From positions 62,001 through 126,000 of the forward strand of contig CAYVWB010000002.1 of the NCBI GenBank assembly GCA_964455395.1: a DNA stretch of 64,000 nt, read 5' to 3'. Within the stretch, counting starts at the first letter, position 1; each line of letters opens with the position of its first letter. This stretch comes from CAYVWB01 sp964455395. Lineage in GTDB: Bacteria > Desulfobacterota > Desulfovibrionia > Desulfovibrionales > Desulfovibrionaceae. Below, piece by piece: positions 1 through 8,060 of this stretch. The translations under genes were made by a program, and so were the position numbers. The notes below the pieces were generated by a model that worked only from the letters and a program-made list of their open reading frames with translations, did no database searches and was not told the DNA's origin.

Positions 1-1
1 A

Positions 2-475
2 CCGCCCAGGAACATGGCCCTGAACATCGCCCTCACTTTTCCCTCGGCTACACAGCTCGCCCCCCGCACCGTCCATTTCGTGGACACGGGCGTGCCCCAT
101 GTCGTCATCTTCACCGATGAGACCGAGGACATCGCCGCCATGGACATCATGACGTACGGCCCTGCCCTGCGTTATCACGAACGTTTCGCTCCGGCGGGAA
201 CCAACGCCAACCTCGCCGTGGTCCACGGTGAAAACACACTCACCTTGCGGACCTACGAACGCGGCGTGGAAGGCGAGACCTTGGCGTGCGGCACCGGCGC
301 CGCCGCCGCAGGCGTGCTGGCCCATGCGCTGGGCTTGACAGGACCCGCCCTCACCGTGCGCACCGCCGGCGGCGATGAATTGGGTATTTCCCAGGAAGAC
401 GGCGTCGTCTTCCTGGAAGGCCCCGCCAAGTACATCTACAAAGGGGAACTGGAGCCCGCGGACCTGGGCCTGTAA
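2..475 (+). CDS. dapF: Diaminopimelate epimerase, C-terminal part
   Basis: This is the C-terminal half of DapF, which interconverts LL- and meso-diaminopimelate in the cytoplasm for lysine and peptidoglycan synthesis. The frame is open to the left edge, so the true start lies outside the window; about 157 of the usual ~280 residues are visible. The motif ACGTGA carries the second catalytic cysteine of the family, preceded by the conserved stretch GTNANLA. The first catalytic cysteine would be upstream and cannot be checked. The gene ends normally with TAA, about 100 bp before the next plus-strand gene. Confidence 0.93.
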   Translation, partial: PPRNMALNIALTFPSATQLAPRTVHFVDTGVPHVVIFTDETEDIAAMDIMTYGPALRYHERFAPAGTNANLAVVHGENTLTLRTYERGVEGETLACGTGAAAAGVLAHALGLTGPALTVRTAGGDELGISQEDGVVFLEGPAKYIYKGELEPADLGL

Positions 476-579
476 GCGCGCTCCCGGGGATGGCGGGGGC
501 GCCCGCGACTTCCCTTTTCGAGCCATGGAGCAACGGCGCATGACGCGCCGACTCCCTTGTTGATGACGCAGGGGCGACC

Positions 580-1662
580 ATGCCGCACACGCCTGCTCAC
601 CATCCGTCTCCGTTGCTGCGTCTTGCCGAGACACTCTGGGAAGGCGTCTATCAGCGCGTGCCCCTCTACTTCGACTGGATCCACGTGGACCCCTGCAGCC
701 GCGTGGATCGCGCTTCCCCCTTCCACCCCGCGCAGGCGTACGCGCCCCACTGGCGACCCGCCATGCTCTCCTTCAGTCGGTTCACCCGGCTGGAGTCCGT
801 CCTTCCCCGCACCAAAGCGGTCTTTCTTTATGGATGGGGCGACCCCTTCGCCAATCCTGCGCTCTTTCCCATGGCGAGGCTGGCCCGCGATCACGACTGC
901 CAGCTCGCTACGGTGACCCGCGGCGTTCTGCTGAGCCCTGCAGAGTGGGACCGCGTGGTGGCGCTCCCCTTCGATGTGGTGGCGTTCCCCATCCAGGCGC
1001 TGGACGAAGCCGCGCACAAACGCCGCGCAGGATGCAGCCTGGAGGAGATCCTCCACGCCATCCACCTGCTGCAGGAGGCCAAACGCCGCGCGGGCTCCCC
1101 TGCGCCGATCGTGGAGCTCCGTTTCCTGCTCACCCGCGCCAGCCTGGATGATCTGGACGCCCTGCCCGGCTTCCTGGCCGCCGTGGGGGTGCGCTCTTGC
1201 GTGGCGCACACCGTCTCCTTCGTCCCGCGCGCGACCTTGGCGGACGAGTGCCTTCTCCCCAGGACCAAAGCGCAACTCCGATGGCTGCTCAAGAAGTTGC
1301 ACGCCGTGTATTTCGAATGTCTCCGCCATGAAACGTTCCTGCGCTACCATGTGCTTTCGCCGGGGGTGCGGCCCACACGTTGCGGCGAAAACGTCACGGA
1401 ATGTTTCCATGTCACGGCTTCGGGGCAGGTGGCGCCGTGCATCTTGCGTGGCATGCCGCTGGACGAGAGGGCGCGGGTCTCGCACTGGCGGCTGGGGCGG
1501 GAACACCCCTGGAGCGCGTTGACATTCGGGGACCTCGCCACGACGTCGCCGGAAGCCATCTGGCGCAGCAAGCCGTACCGACGCTTCCGCACCCCGTGGT
1601 ATTGGAACCGACCGCATCGGTCGTGCGCCACGTGCATGTCGCCGTTGCGGCTATCGGGATAA
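580..1662 (+). CDS. Radical-SAM/SPASM-like protein without the cluster-binding motif
   Basis: This 360-residue protein resembles the radical-SAM fold with a SPASM-like C-terminus but lacks the CxxxCxxC motif that binds the S-adenosylmethionine iron-sulfur cluster. At the expected place (residues ~33-45, after a strand LYFDWIHVD) there is a single cysteine in DPCSRVD. A motif like the usual GGEP is present as YGWGDPFANP (~83-92), and the C-terminal third has grouped cysteines (TRCGENVTECFHV, VAPCIL, CATCMSP) typical of auxiliary-cluster domains. GGGG upstream of the ATG serves as a weak ribosome site. It may be an enzymatically dead relative or a binding or scaffold protein. The substrate is unknown, and it forms no obvious operon with dapF or the methyltransferase. 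Confidence 0.6.
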   Translation: MPHTPAHHPSPLLRLAETLWEGVYQRVPLYFDWIHVDPCSRVDRASPFHPAQAYAPHWRPAMLSFSRFTRLESVLPRTKAVFLYGWGDPFANPALFPMARLARDHDCQLATVTRGVLLSPAEWDRVVALPFDVVAFPIQALDEAAHKRRAGCSLEEILHAIHLLQEAKRRAGSPAPIVELRFLLTRASLDDLDALPGFLAAVGVRSCVAHTVSFVPRATLADECLLPRTKAQLRWLLKKLHAVYFECLRHETFLRYHVLSPGVRPTRCGENVTECFHVTASGQVAPCILRGMPLDERARVSHWRLGREHPWSALTFGDLATTSPEAIWRSKPYRRFRTPWYWNRPHRSCATCMSPLRLSG

Positions 1663-1719
1663 GACGACTCACGGTCCATGTTGGCGTGGCGTTGGTTGGT
1701 TTTTGTAGATTGATGTTGA

Positions 1720-1748
1720 TTGACATGGGCTGTGGCGCATCGTAGAAT
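1720..1748 (+). promoter_or_regulatory. Strong sigma-70-type promoter of the methyltransferase gene
   Basis: TTGACA (1720-1725) and TAGAAT (1743-1748) are separated by exactly 17 bp, matching the sigma-70 consensus at 11 of 12 positions. The predicted transcription start (6-7 bases past the -10) falls at about 1754-1755, on the ATG of the downstream gene. The mRNA may therefore be leaderless. Confidence 0.65.
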
Positions 1749-1753
1749 GGCCT

Positions 1754-2923
1754 ATGTTCTCCTACTATGAGTTCTTTGCTGGCGGCGGCATGGCCCGCGC
1801 CGGGCTCGGTCCGGACTGGACCTGCCGCTTCGCCAACGATTTCGACCCCGCAAAGGCGGCCATTTACGCAGCCAACTGGGGCGACGACGTCCTCATGACA
1901 GGAGACGTGGCGCACGTGCGGCCCGCGGATCTTCCCGGACGTGCGGACCTCGTCTGGGCCTCCTTCCCGTGCCAGGACCTCTCCCTGGCGGGCGCGGGCC
2001 TCGGCATGACCTACGGCGAACGCTCCAGCGCGTTCTGGCCTTTCTGGGAACTCGTGCGCGCGTTGCGGCGGGAAGACCGCGCGCCACGGTTGGTGGTGCT
2101 GGAGAACGTCTACGGGGCCATCACCTCCCACGGCGGCAAGGATTTCGCCTCCATCTGCTGGATCATGGCGCAGGAAGGCTACCGCATCGCGCCCCTCATC
2201 ATCGACGCAGCGCTTTTTCTGCCACAGTCGCGGCCGCGGCTGTTCATTCTCGGGGTGGCGCAGGAGACGCCCCTGCCTCCCGCCTTGCTCGCTTCCGGGC
2301 CTTGCTCCACCTGGCGGCACGAAGCCTTCGCCAACGCCTTGGCCGGCCTGCCCGAGGAGGTCCGCGAGGCGTGGTTCTGGCTGAATCTGCCCACGCCGCC
2401 GCCACGTGCAGTCACCTTGGAGTCGCTCATCGAAGGGCACGCGCCCGACGCGCCGTGGCGACCCGCCGCAAAAACCAGGGCGCTGTTGCGGCTCATGACG
2501 CCCCGCCACCGCGAGAAGGTGCGCGCCGCCCAAGCCGAGGGCGGACGCCGTATCGGGGGGCTGTACCTTCGGACGCGGGATGGCCGTCAGCGCGCTGAGG
2601 TCCGCTTCGACGGTCTCCTGGGCTGCCTGCGCACGCCCCGCGGCGGTTCCTCGCGACAAACCATTCTGGAGGTGGAGGGCGAACGGGTGCGCAGTCGGCT
2701 GCTTGGGGGCCGTGAAGCTGCGCGGCTCATGGGGCTTCCGGAATCATACATTTTGCCCGCACGCTACAACGAAGCCTACGCCCTGGCGGGGGATGGCGTG
2801 GCGGTTCCGGCAGTGCGTTGGCTGGCCCGGCATGCGCTGGAGCCCGTCTGCCTGCAGGCGGCGTCCTGCGGCTCCACGACGCTGGCGCGCACGTCTGGAA
2901 CCTGCGCGACGGTCCCCGGATAG
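1754..2923 (+). CDS. dcm: DNA (cytosine-5-)-methyltransferase
   Basis: This protein transfers a methyl group from S-adenosylmethionine to C5 of cytosine in a specific DNA sequence. Family motifs appear in order: FFAGGGMARAGLG (motif I, residues ~7-19), SFPCQDLSLAG (motif IV, catalytic Cys after Pro, ~75), LENVYG (motif VI, ENV), and GDGVAVPAV near the C-terminus (motif X). At 389 residues the length is normal. The start cannot lie further in because motif I begins at residue 7. No Shine-Dalgarno sequence precedes the ATG. A Vsr-type mismatch nuclease gene lies 2.2 kb downstream, which fits a Dcm/Vsr pairing, and no cognate restriction enzyme is visible. The recognition sequence cannot be told from the protein. 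Confidence 0.92.
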   Translation: MFSYYEFFAGGGMARAGLGPDWTCRFANDFDPAKAAIYAANWGDDVLMTGDVAHVRPADLPGRADLVWASFPCQDLSLAGAGLGMTYGERSSAFWPFWELVRALRREDRAPRLVVLENVYGAITSHGGKDFASICWIMAQEGYRIAPLIIDAALFLPQSRPRLFILGVAQETPLPPALLASGPCSTWRHEAFANALAGLPEEVREAWFWLNLPTPPPRAVTLESLIEGHAPDAPWRPAAKTRALLRLMTPRHREKVRAAQAEGGRRIGGLYLRTRDGRQRAEVRFDGLLGCLRTPRGGSSRQTILEVEGERVRSRLLGGREAARLMGLPESYILPARYNEAYALAGDGVAVPAVRWLARHALEPVCLQAASCGSTTLARTSGTCATVPG

Positions 2924-3048
2924 CAAGCATTCGTTCCAGGGGGGAACGGCGCCTCGATTTTTTCTTGTTGACGTTGATTCACAAATCGTGGAATCAATGA
3001 CGACTTCCGTAGAGAGACCGCGCAACGCCGCGGTCCACGGGGCTCCCT

Positions 3049-4089
3049 ATGCGAATTCTTCTGGTGGACGACTCTTCCAGCTCCCGCGCCGTGCTGCGCG
3101 CAATCCTCCAAGGTTCCGGCTATCTGGATATCGTGGAGGCGGATTCGGCGCGCATGGCGCTTTCCTTGTTGCGGTCGGACGCCGAGGACTCCCCGCCTCT
3201 CGAATACGACATCGCGCTCATGGACCTGCGCATGCCGGACCTGGACGGCCTGCAAGCCACGCGCATCATCAAGTCTGTCCAGCATCTGCAGGATCTGCCT
3301 GTCATCATCGTCACTGCGGAAGACGACATGGAGTCCCTGGAGGAGTCCTTCCGCGCCGGCGCCGTGGACTACTTGCGCAAACCGGTGCACCCGGCGGAGC
3401 TGCGTGCGCGGGTGCGGGCGTGCCTCCGGCTCAAGGAAGAAATGGAGAACCGCCGCGCGCGCGAACGGGAGCTGCTGGAGATGGCGGGCCGCCTGCGCTC
3501 GGCCAACGCCAAGCTGAAGGAGCTCGCCATTCGCGACGAGCTGACGGGGCTGACCAACCGCCGCCACTTCATGCACCTGGCAGCCAACGAGTGGGGCCGC
3601 TCGGTGCGCTACAACCGGCCGATGTCCTTGGCGATCATGGATGCTGACCACTTCAAGAGCATCAACGACACCTTCGGCCACTTCGCCGGCGACCAAGCCC
3701 TCATCTTCCTCGCCGACCATTGCAAGCAGCAGCTGCGCGAACACGACGTCATGGGCCGTATCGGCGGAGAGGAGTTCGCCATCCTTTTGCCGGAGACCCC
3801 CCTGGACGAAGCGTGCAGGGTCGCCGAACGCCTGCGCGAGAGCGTCGAACAGACGCCCATCCGTGAGCTCCCGGCCGCGAAGAACGGGGGGGGCTCCCTC
3901 CTCGGCAAGGACCACTTCCTCACCGTCAGCATCGGCGTGGCCACCATGGAGGGCGAGGAGACGCCGCTGGAGAAGCTGCTCCAGCAGGCCGACAAATCCC
4001 TCTACGAAGCCAAGCATTCCGGCCGCAACTGCATTCGGGGGTGCGACGTCGCCCACCCGACGCCCCTGCCCCCTTCGCGCTTCACTTAG
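3049..4089 (+). CDS. Response regulator with GGDEF domain (diguanylate cyclase)
   Basis: This 346-residue protein has an N-terminal receiver domain (residues 1-~125, acidic pocket D7-D8, phospho-acceptor D59 in ALMDLRMPD, conserved Lys in YLRKPV). A coiled-coil linker follows, rich in Glu and Arg (~128-160), and then a GGDEF domain. The signature is GGEEF, preceded by REHDVMGR, so the RxxD inhibitory c-di-GMP site is present and product inhibition is expected. This is the PleD/WspR-like layout, making c-di-GMP from two GTP on phosphorylation. No partner histidine kinase is adjacent, and the input signal is unknown. PilZ proteins that could read c-di-GMP occur 40 kb away. Confidence 0.93.
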   Translation: MRILLVDDSSSSRAVLRAILQGSGYLDIVEADSARMALSLLRSDAEDSPPLEYDIALMDLRMPDLDGLQATRIIKSVQHLQDLPVIIVTAEDDMESLEESFRAGAVDYLRKPVHPAELRARVRACLRLKEEMENRRARERELLEMAGRLRSANAKLKELAIRDELTGLTNRRHFMHLAANEWGRSVRYNRPMSLAIMDADHFKSINDTFGHFAGDQALIFLADHCKQQLREHDVMGRIGGEEFAILLPETPLDEACRVAERLRESVEQTPIRELPAAKNGGGSLLGKDHFLTVSIGVATMEGEETPLEKLLQQADKSLYEAKHSGRNCIRGCDVAHPTPLPPSRFT

Positions 4090-4163
4090 GGCGTTCAGCG
4101 CTCCGCGCTACATCCCCCGGGTCTCCCTCGCATGAGGAACACCGGCGGGGCCGCCCTTCCCGC

Positions 4164-4931
4164 CTACTGGATGATGAACGTGGAGCGGTCCAACCCCGTG
4201 TTGCCGTTGGCGGGGTCGTACGCGTACACCTGCACCTCGTAGACGCCTGGAGCCTCCGCCTCGACGTCCACGGCGTAGCGTGTGGAGTCCTCCCCCGTGG
4301 GCTCCATGGTCAACTCGGTCAATCGCTCGCCGTCGCGCAGCACCACCGCGCCCAGCTCATAGTCTGCGGCGTCCCACAATCCCCCGGGAGTGACAGGGCA
4401 GCCGCAGCCCAGGGTGATGTTCGCCTCCACCCGCACGGTCTGCGGCTCGGGGAGCTTGACGTGATTCAACGGCGCCACCACGTCCACCACGAACCCGGGA
4501 AGCTCCAGGGTCCAGGCGTCGCCGCCATTGACGTGTTTGCCCGGCATGACCCACATGGCGGCGCTCGCTTCGCCGCCGTCGGGGTTGGTCATGGGTCCTT
4601 TGGCGGTCACGCGCAGGAGGGTTGGTTCATCCAGCTCCAGGGTGGTGGCGAACCGCGCGGTCTCTGGGGTGGTGATGGGCGCGTAGGTGGTGTGCGGCTC
4701 CTTCATGATACGGTCGGTGTCGCCTGTGGCGCCGCGGGTGTATCCCGTGGCGAGCAACTCGCCTGTCATGGCGTTCTCCATGGTCACGAGCATGCCGCCC
4801 ATGCTGGAACCGATGAACTTGGCGCCTTTGCTGCGGACATGGACCACGATGTCCGTGGGCTCGGCCCAGGCCATGCCCGCGGGCCACAGCGCGAGGGTCA
4901 ACAGAACGAACAGAACGCAACAACGTCGCAT
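4164..4931 (-). CDS. Secreted protein of unknown function
   Basis: The protein is about 255 residues and starts at an ATG giving a classical signal peptide (MRRCCVLFVLLTLALW..., probable cleavage after AWA). A good ribosome site (AGGAGG) lies a few bases upstream of this ATG. The mature part is beta-rich with repeated Val/Thr/Glu strands, a CGC pair near residue 175, and a C-terminal region (YEVQVYAYDPANGN) resembling an Ig-like beta sandwich. It is probably periplasmic or extracellular. I do not recognise the family. It is convergent with the diguanylate cyclase gene and divergent from vsr. Confidence 0.75.
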   Translation of the reverse strand: MRRCCVLFVLLTLALWPAGMAWAEPTDIVVHVRSKGAKFIGSSMGGMLVTMENAMTGELLATGYTRGATGDTDRIMKEPHTTYAPITTPETARFATTLELDEPTLLRVTAKGPMTNPDGGEASAAMWVMPGKHVNGGDAWTLELPGFVVDVVAPLNHVKLPEPQTVRVEANITLGCGCPVTPGGLWDAADYELGAVVLRDGERLTELTMEPTGEDSTRYAVDVEAEAPGVYEVQVYAYDPANGNTGLDRSTFIIQ

Positions 4932-4976
4932 GGGAACCTCCTGATGGTGGATGATGGCGCGATGGCGCATGCGCCG

Positions 4977-4999
4977 TATAATACGATACAGCAAGGAGG
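4977..4999 (+). promoter_or_regulatory. Consensus -10 box and ribosome site upstream of vsr
   Basis: A perfect TATAAT (4977-4982) is followed by a strong AAGGAGG (4993-4999). No good -35 hexamer is seen 16-18 bp upstream. The sequence around the -10 (GTATAATAC) is nearly palindromic, so it may also serve the divergent secreted-protein gene. The ribosome site belongs to the ATG at 5004, not to the vsr start. Confidence 0.45.
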
Positions 5000-5003
5000 G
5001 GAA

Positions 5004-5171
5004 ATGTCCAGGCCTGTCCGACGCATCACTTCTCCACTGCGGACGCCTTCGGGAGAACTGGGGTGGGGAGATTTCGGGACCGCGCCTCACGCCTTGCCCG
5101 ACGCGGCGGCCTCGCCTATGCTGGCGTCATGGAGGATCAGGAGCAACGCAGCCGCACCATGCGCGCCGTGA
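5004..5171 (+). CDS. Possible small leader ORF overlapping vsr
   Basis: A 55-codon reading frame begins at an ATG with a near-perfect Shine-Dalgarno (AAGGAGG, 4-nt spacer) just below a TATAAT box. It runs past the vsr start in another frame and ends 40 bases inside vsr. The peptide (MSRPVRRITSPLRTP...) matches nothing I recognise. Because vsr has no ribosome site of its own at 5129, this frame could couple translation into vsr. It could also be chance. Confidence 0.3.
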   Translation: MSRPVRRITSPLRTPSGELGWGDFGTAPHALPDAAASPMLASWRIRSNAAAPCAP

Positions 5172-5527
5172 AAGGCAAACACACCACGCCGGAGTTGCGG
5201 GTGCGGCGCATGGTCCATGGCATGGGGCGTCGTTTCCGCCTGCACCGCAAAGACCTGCCCGGCGCGCCCGACCTGGTCTTCCCCGGCCGGCGCAAAGTCA
5301 TTTTCGTGCACGGGTGTTTCTGGCACGGCCACTCGTGCCGACGTGGGGCGCGCACGCCCAAGACCAACCGGGACTACTGGGTGGGGAAGATAGGCCGCAA
5401 CGTGGCGCGCGATGCGGCGCATCTTGAAGCGCTCGCCGAGCTGGGGTGGGAGGCGATGGTGGTGTGGGAGTGCGAGCTGAAGGACGAGGAGACGTTGCGG
5501 GCGAAGCTCGTGGCGTTTCTGGCGTGA
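5129..5527 (+). CDS. vsr: Very short patch repair endonuclease
   Basis: Vsr nicks DNA at T:G mismatches created by deamination of 5-methylcytosine and so limits C-to-T mutation at methylated sites. The 132-residue product has the family landmarks: the N-terminal RSRTMRAVKGKHT, the core GAPDLVFPGRRKVIFVHGCF with the catalytic Asp, and the zinc-associated region WHGHSCRRG with HxH and Cys. The ATG at 5129 is chosen because homologues start at this point. A GTG at 5063 would add 22 residues. The presumed partner methyltransferase lies upstream at 1754-2923, separated by two unrelated genes. The separation is unusual because such pairs are often adjacent. Confidence 0.92.
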   Translation: MEDQEQRSRTMRAVKGKHTTPELRVRRMVHGMGRRFRLHRKDLPGAPDLVFPGRRKVIFVHGCFWHGHSCRRGARTPKTNRDYWVGKIGRNVARDAAHLEALAELGWEAMVVWECELKDEETLRAKLVAFLA

Positions 5528-5559
5528 AAAAAAACCCCGGCGGGACGAACCCGCCGGGG
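5527..5559 (-). terminator. Rho-independent terminator of the pyrophosphatase gene
   Basis: A perfect 10-bp GC stem, CCCCGGCGGG (5535-5544) and its complement (5550-5559), encloses the loop ACGAA. On the minus strand it is followed by eight T (5534-5527). It sits about 50 bp past the ppaC stop and abuts the convergent vsr stop. Confidence 0.9.
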
Positions 5560-5612
5560 CGTAGCGTCGCGATACGGAGTTCCTCCGGGGAGGGCCCGTC
5601 ATCGCAGGAGAC

Positions 5613-6527
5613 TTACGCGAAGGCTTTCTCGAAGTTGGGCACCACTTGCTTCTTGCGGCTCATGACGCCGTCCAGCCAGACTTCCTTGTCGCCAGCCACG
5701 CCGAAGGCCTTTTCGACCACGGCGGGATCATCGGACTCGATGAGCATGAGGGAGCCTTCCTTCATGATGTCCGTGAGCAGCAGGAAGACGGAGTGGCGGC
5801 CATCGGCTTTCACTTTGGCGATCTCGGCGGCGAGCTCGGCTTTGCGGGGCTCCAGCATGCCCAGATCCACCACTTCCAGCTGGCCGATGCCGACTTTCTT
5901 GCCGGACATGTCGAAGTCTTTGTAGTCGCGGAAGACGAGCTCGGAGGCGGAGGCGCCGTCCACGGCGGACTTCACTTTGAACATCTCCAGGCCCAGAGCC
6001 ATCATGTCGCCCACGCCGGCGATCTTGGCCAGCTCGTCGGCGGCTTTCTTGTCCATGTCCGTGCAGGTGGGGGACTTGAACATGACGGTGTCGGAGAGCA
6101 CGGCGCAGAGCATGGCGCCGGCGAGGTCCTTGGGCACTTCGATGCCGAAGAAGTCGTAAGCCATCTTCACCACGGTGGCGGAGCAGCCGATGGGAGCCAC
6201 CCACATTTCCAGGGGGCTGCTGGTGGTGAGGTCGCCGAGCTTGTGGTGGTCGAACACGGCCAGCACGTTGGCTTCGCCGATGTCGTCAGGGAGCTGGGAG
6301 AGGTCGGTGGTGTCCACGAGGATGACATCCTTGCCGGCCACGGAGGTTTGCACCTCGGGCTTGGCGATGCCGAACTTCTCCAGCACGAAAGTGGTCTCGG
6401 GGGGGCACTCGCCCAAGGTGACGGCGGTGGCTTCCGTGCCGCGCTTGCTCATGAGATCGGCGGCGGCGAGCGCGCTGACGACGGTGTCGGTGTCCGGGTT
6501 CTTGTGACCGAAAACGATGGCTGCCAT
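5613..6527 (-). CDS. ppaC: Manganese-dependent inorganic pyrophosphatase
   Basis: This family II (DHH superfamily) pyrophosphatase splits PPi to two phosphates. The metal-binding motif FGHKNPDTD (H8, D12, D14), a VDTTDLSQLPD motif and the signature DHHK are visible, and the C-terminal half carries the usual SRKKQVVP motif. At 304 residues it matches the family. The start at 6527 has the ribosome site TAGGAGGAG, while longer versions of the frame have none. In sulfate reducers such an enzyme pulls sulfate activation by ATP sulfurylase forward; that role is inferred from the family and likely organism. The gene is monocistronic with its own terminator. Confidence 0.96.
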   Translation of the reverse strand: MAAIVFGHKNPDTDTVVSALAAADLMSKRGTEATAVTLGECPPETTFVLEKFGIAKPEVQTSVAGKDVILVDTTDLSQLPDDIGEANVLAVFDHHKLGDLTTSSPLEMWVAPIGCSATVVKMAYDFFGIEVPKDLAGAMLCAVLSDTVMFKSPTCTDMDKKAADELAKIAGVGDMMALGLEMFKVKSAVDGASASELVFRDYKDFDMSGKKVGIGQLEVVDLGMLEPRKAELAAEIAKVKADGRHSVFLLLTDIMKEGSLMLIESDDPAVVEKAFGVAGDKEVWLDGVMSRKKQVVPNFEKAFA

Positions 6528-6891
6528 GATTCTCCTCCTAAAATGGTGTGGGACTGCACGCAACGAGTCGGGTCGTCTCATCGGATGGCGGCGCGCCAGG
6601 ATGGCTCCGGTAAGCGCTGAGACAGAATCCAACGAATCGAACCCTTTAGCTGAAGCCGGACGGAAGACGCCGCCGGCTTGCTCCAAGAGTTAGTGCGAAA
6701 TATCACAATCGCTGCCGACTGACAATAGACTTTTCGCCTCCCTGCGCTGCCGCTGTCGATCATCCAAACTATTGCTCGTCTTTTGAGACGGTTGTCCTGC
6801 CACGGGAGATACGACGCGGCCTCAGCAGCCCTTCGTCGGCACTCATGTGAAAAATGGCTTGAGGCGTTGCGCCGCGGCCATGCCGTACGGA
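6528..6891. other. Intergenic region, no gene seen
   Basis: This 364-bp stretch between ppaC and the PTS IIC gene is less GC-rich than its surroundings. On the minus strand TTGTCA (6726-6721) and TATTTC (6702-6697) with an 18-bp spacer could be a weak ppaC promoter. No trace of a PTS IID gene is visible, although IID is the expected neighbour of IIC. Confidence 0.4.
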
Positions 6892-7583
6892 TCAACCCAG
6901 CACCAGAAAGGCGCCGCCGACCGCCACGGCCCCCCCAAAGCCGATGTACGCGGAACGGATGCGCAGCGCCAGCACCCCTCCCACTGCCGCTGCGAACCAC
7001 AGATGCGGCCAGGTGAGCTGCGTCGCCATCTCGGAGAAAAGGCCCAGGCCCACCTGACGCGCCATGCCCAGCGCGCCGAAGGCAGCCAGCACGCACACCC
7101 CGAAGAGCACGACGTTCATGCCCGCCTGGGTCGCCAAAGCCAGCCCGATGGTCCGACCGGGGGGCCAACCCGAGGGTTTGCCTTCCGCCCACGCCAGCAG
7201 GCGGTTGTACCCCACGTCCATCCACGCGCGGTGGCGACGCTCCAGCATGGAGCCCGCCAAACCGGCCGGCACCCCCATGGCCAAGGCCACGCTGCAGCTC
7301 CCCCCTTCACACAGCCCGAACTGGGAGGCCACAGCCAGGCTGACAGCCAACGCCAACAGGCTGTTGGGCGGTACGTAGGAGCCGGCTGGAATGAGATCGA
7401 GCCAGAGCAGTTCGAAAAACAGACCGAAGCTGGCGCCGTGGACGATGTCCCCAGTGAGCACGCCGTACAGCACGCCCACAGCCAAGGGACGCTCCAGAAT
7501 GCCAAGGTTCAGCGAGAAGCGCAGCGTGGAAAAGCAGACAAAAAAAAAGCGAGCAAAAGCAGCGGCAAGACGTCCTGAGTCAT
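6892..7583 (-). CDS. Mannose-family PTS permease IIC, frame broken at a T9 tract
   Basis: This is the membrane component of a mannose/sorbose-family phosphotransferase system. The natural ATG at 7583 lies 6 nt after the IIB stop and begins MTQDVLPLLLLAFF, but that frame stops after 24 codons. The rest of the protein (NLGILERPLAVGVLYG, then about 200 residues with six or so hydrophobic segments) is in the -1 frame. The join falls at nine consecutive T on the coding strand (A9 at 7540-7548). One extra T, a -1 ribosomal slip or transcriptional slippage would restore a ~230-residue IIC. It could be a disabled gene, a programmed or phase-variable one, or a sequencing error. No IID gene follows. 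Confidence 0.8.
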
Positions 7584-7590
7584 GAGGCGG

Positions 7591-8058
7591 TCACCATACC
7601 GTGCGGACGTGGACAGGTTCGGTGGGCAGACAACGGAAGTCCAACTCCACGCCGTGGTCTGCGAAGTAGCGGAGACAGGATTTGTCATCCTGCGAGAGAG
7701 CGACGTGGGGACAGATCTGCTGACGGTTGGGGCCGTAGTGAATGTTGCCGATGTTGAGCACGTCCATGGCGAAGCCGTGCTCGGCGGCGCGGCGGGCGTC
7801 GCAGCAGTCTGCGAAGAGCGCCATCACGGCGGAGCGCTCCACGGCTATTTCTGCGTCCAAAAACGGCTTGGCGCGTTCCGTGGGGATGAAGTGCGCGCGG
7901 ACGTTTCTGGGTATGGCGAGGGACATGATTTCCTGCCGGACCACATCCGCAGCGAGTTCGTCATTGCAGACGAGGAGGACGCGGGCGCCAGCGTAGGGAA
8001 TCCATGCTTCAATGACTTGGCCGTGCACGAGGCGGTTGTCCACGCGGGCCCAGAACAC
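7591..8058 (-). CDS. Mannose-family PTS component IIB
   Basis: This cytoplasmic phosphocarrier receives phosphate from IIA and passes it to the sugar held by IIC/IID. The N-terminal motif FWARVDNRLVHGQV contains the phosphorylated histidine (H12), as in the RxDxRLxHGQV consensus. The 155-residue length is normal. The start is taken as the GTG at 8058, which lies 3 nt past the IIA stop and follows a G-rich ribosome site, so translation is probably coupled to IIA. The protein ends 6 nt before the IIC ATG. Confidence 0.88.
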   Translation of the reverse strand: MFWARVDNRLVHGQVIEAWIPYAGARVLLVCNDELAADVVRQEIMSLAIPRNVRAHFIPTERAKPFLDAEIAVERSAVMALFADCCDARRAAEHGFAMDVLNIGNIHYGPNRQQICPHVALSQDDKSCLRYFADHGVELDFRCLPTEPVHVRTVW

Positions 8059-8060
8059 GG

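Noticed and set aside
6600..6680. TTCGATT-like sequence resembling a tRNA T-arm
   Set aside because: The flanking five-base arms do not pair and no anticodon or acceptor stem can be drawn.
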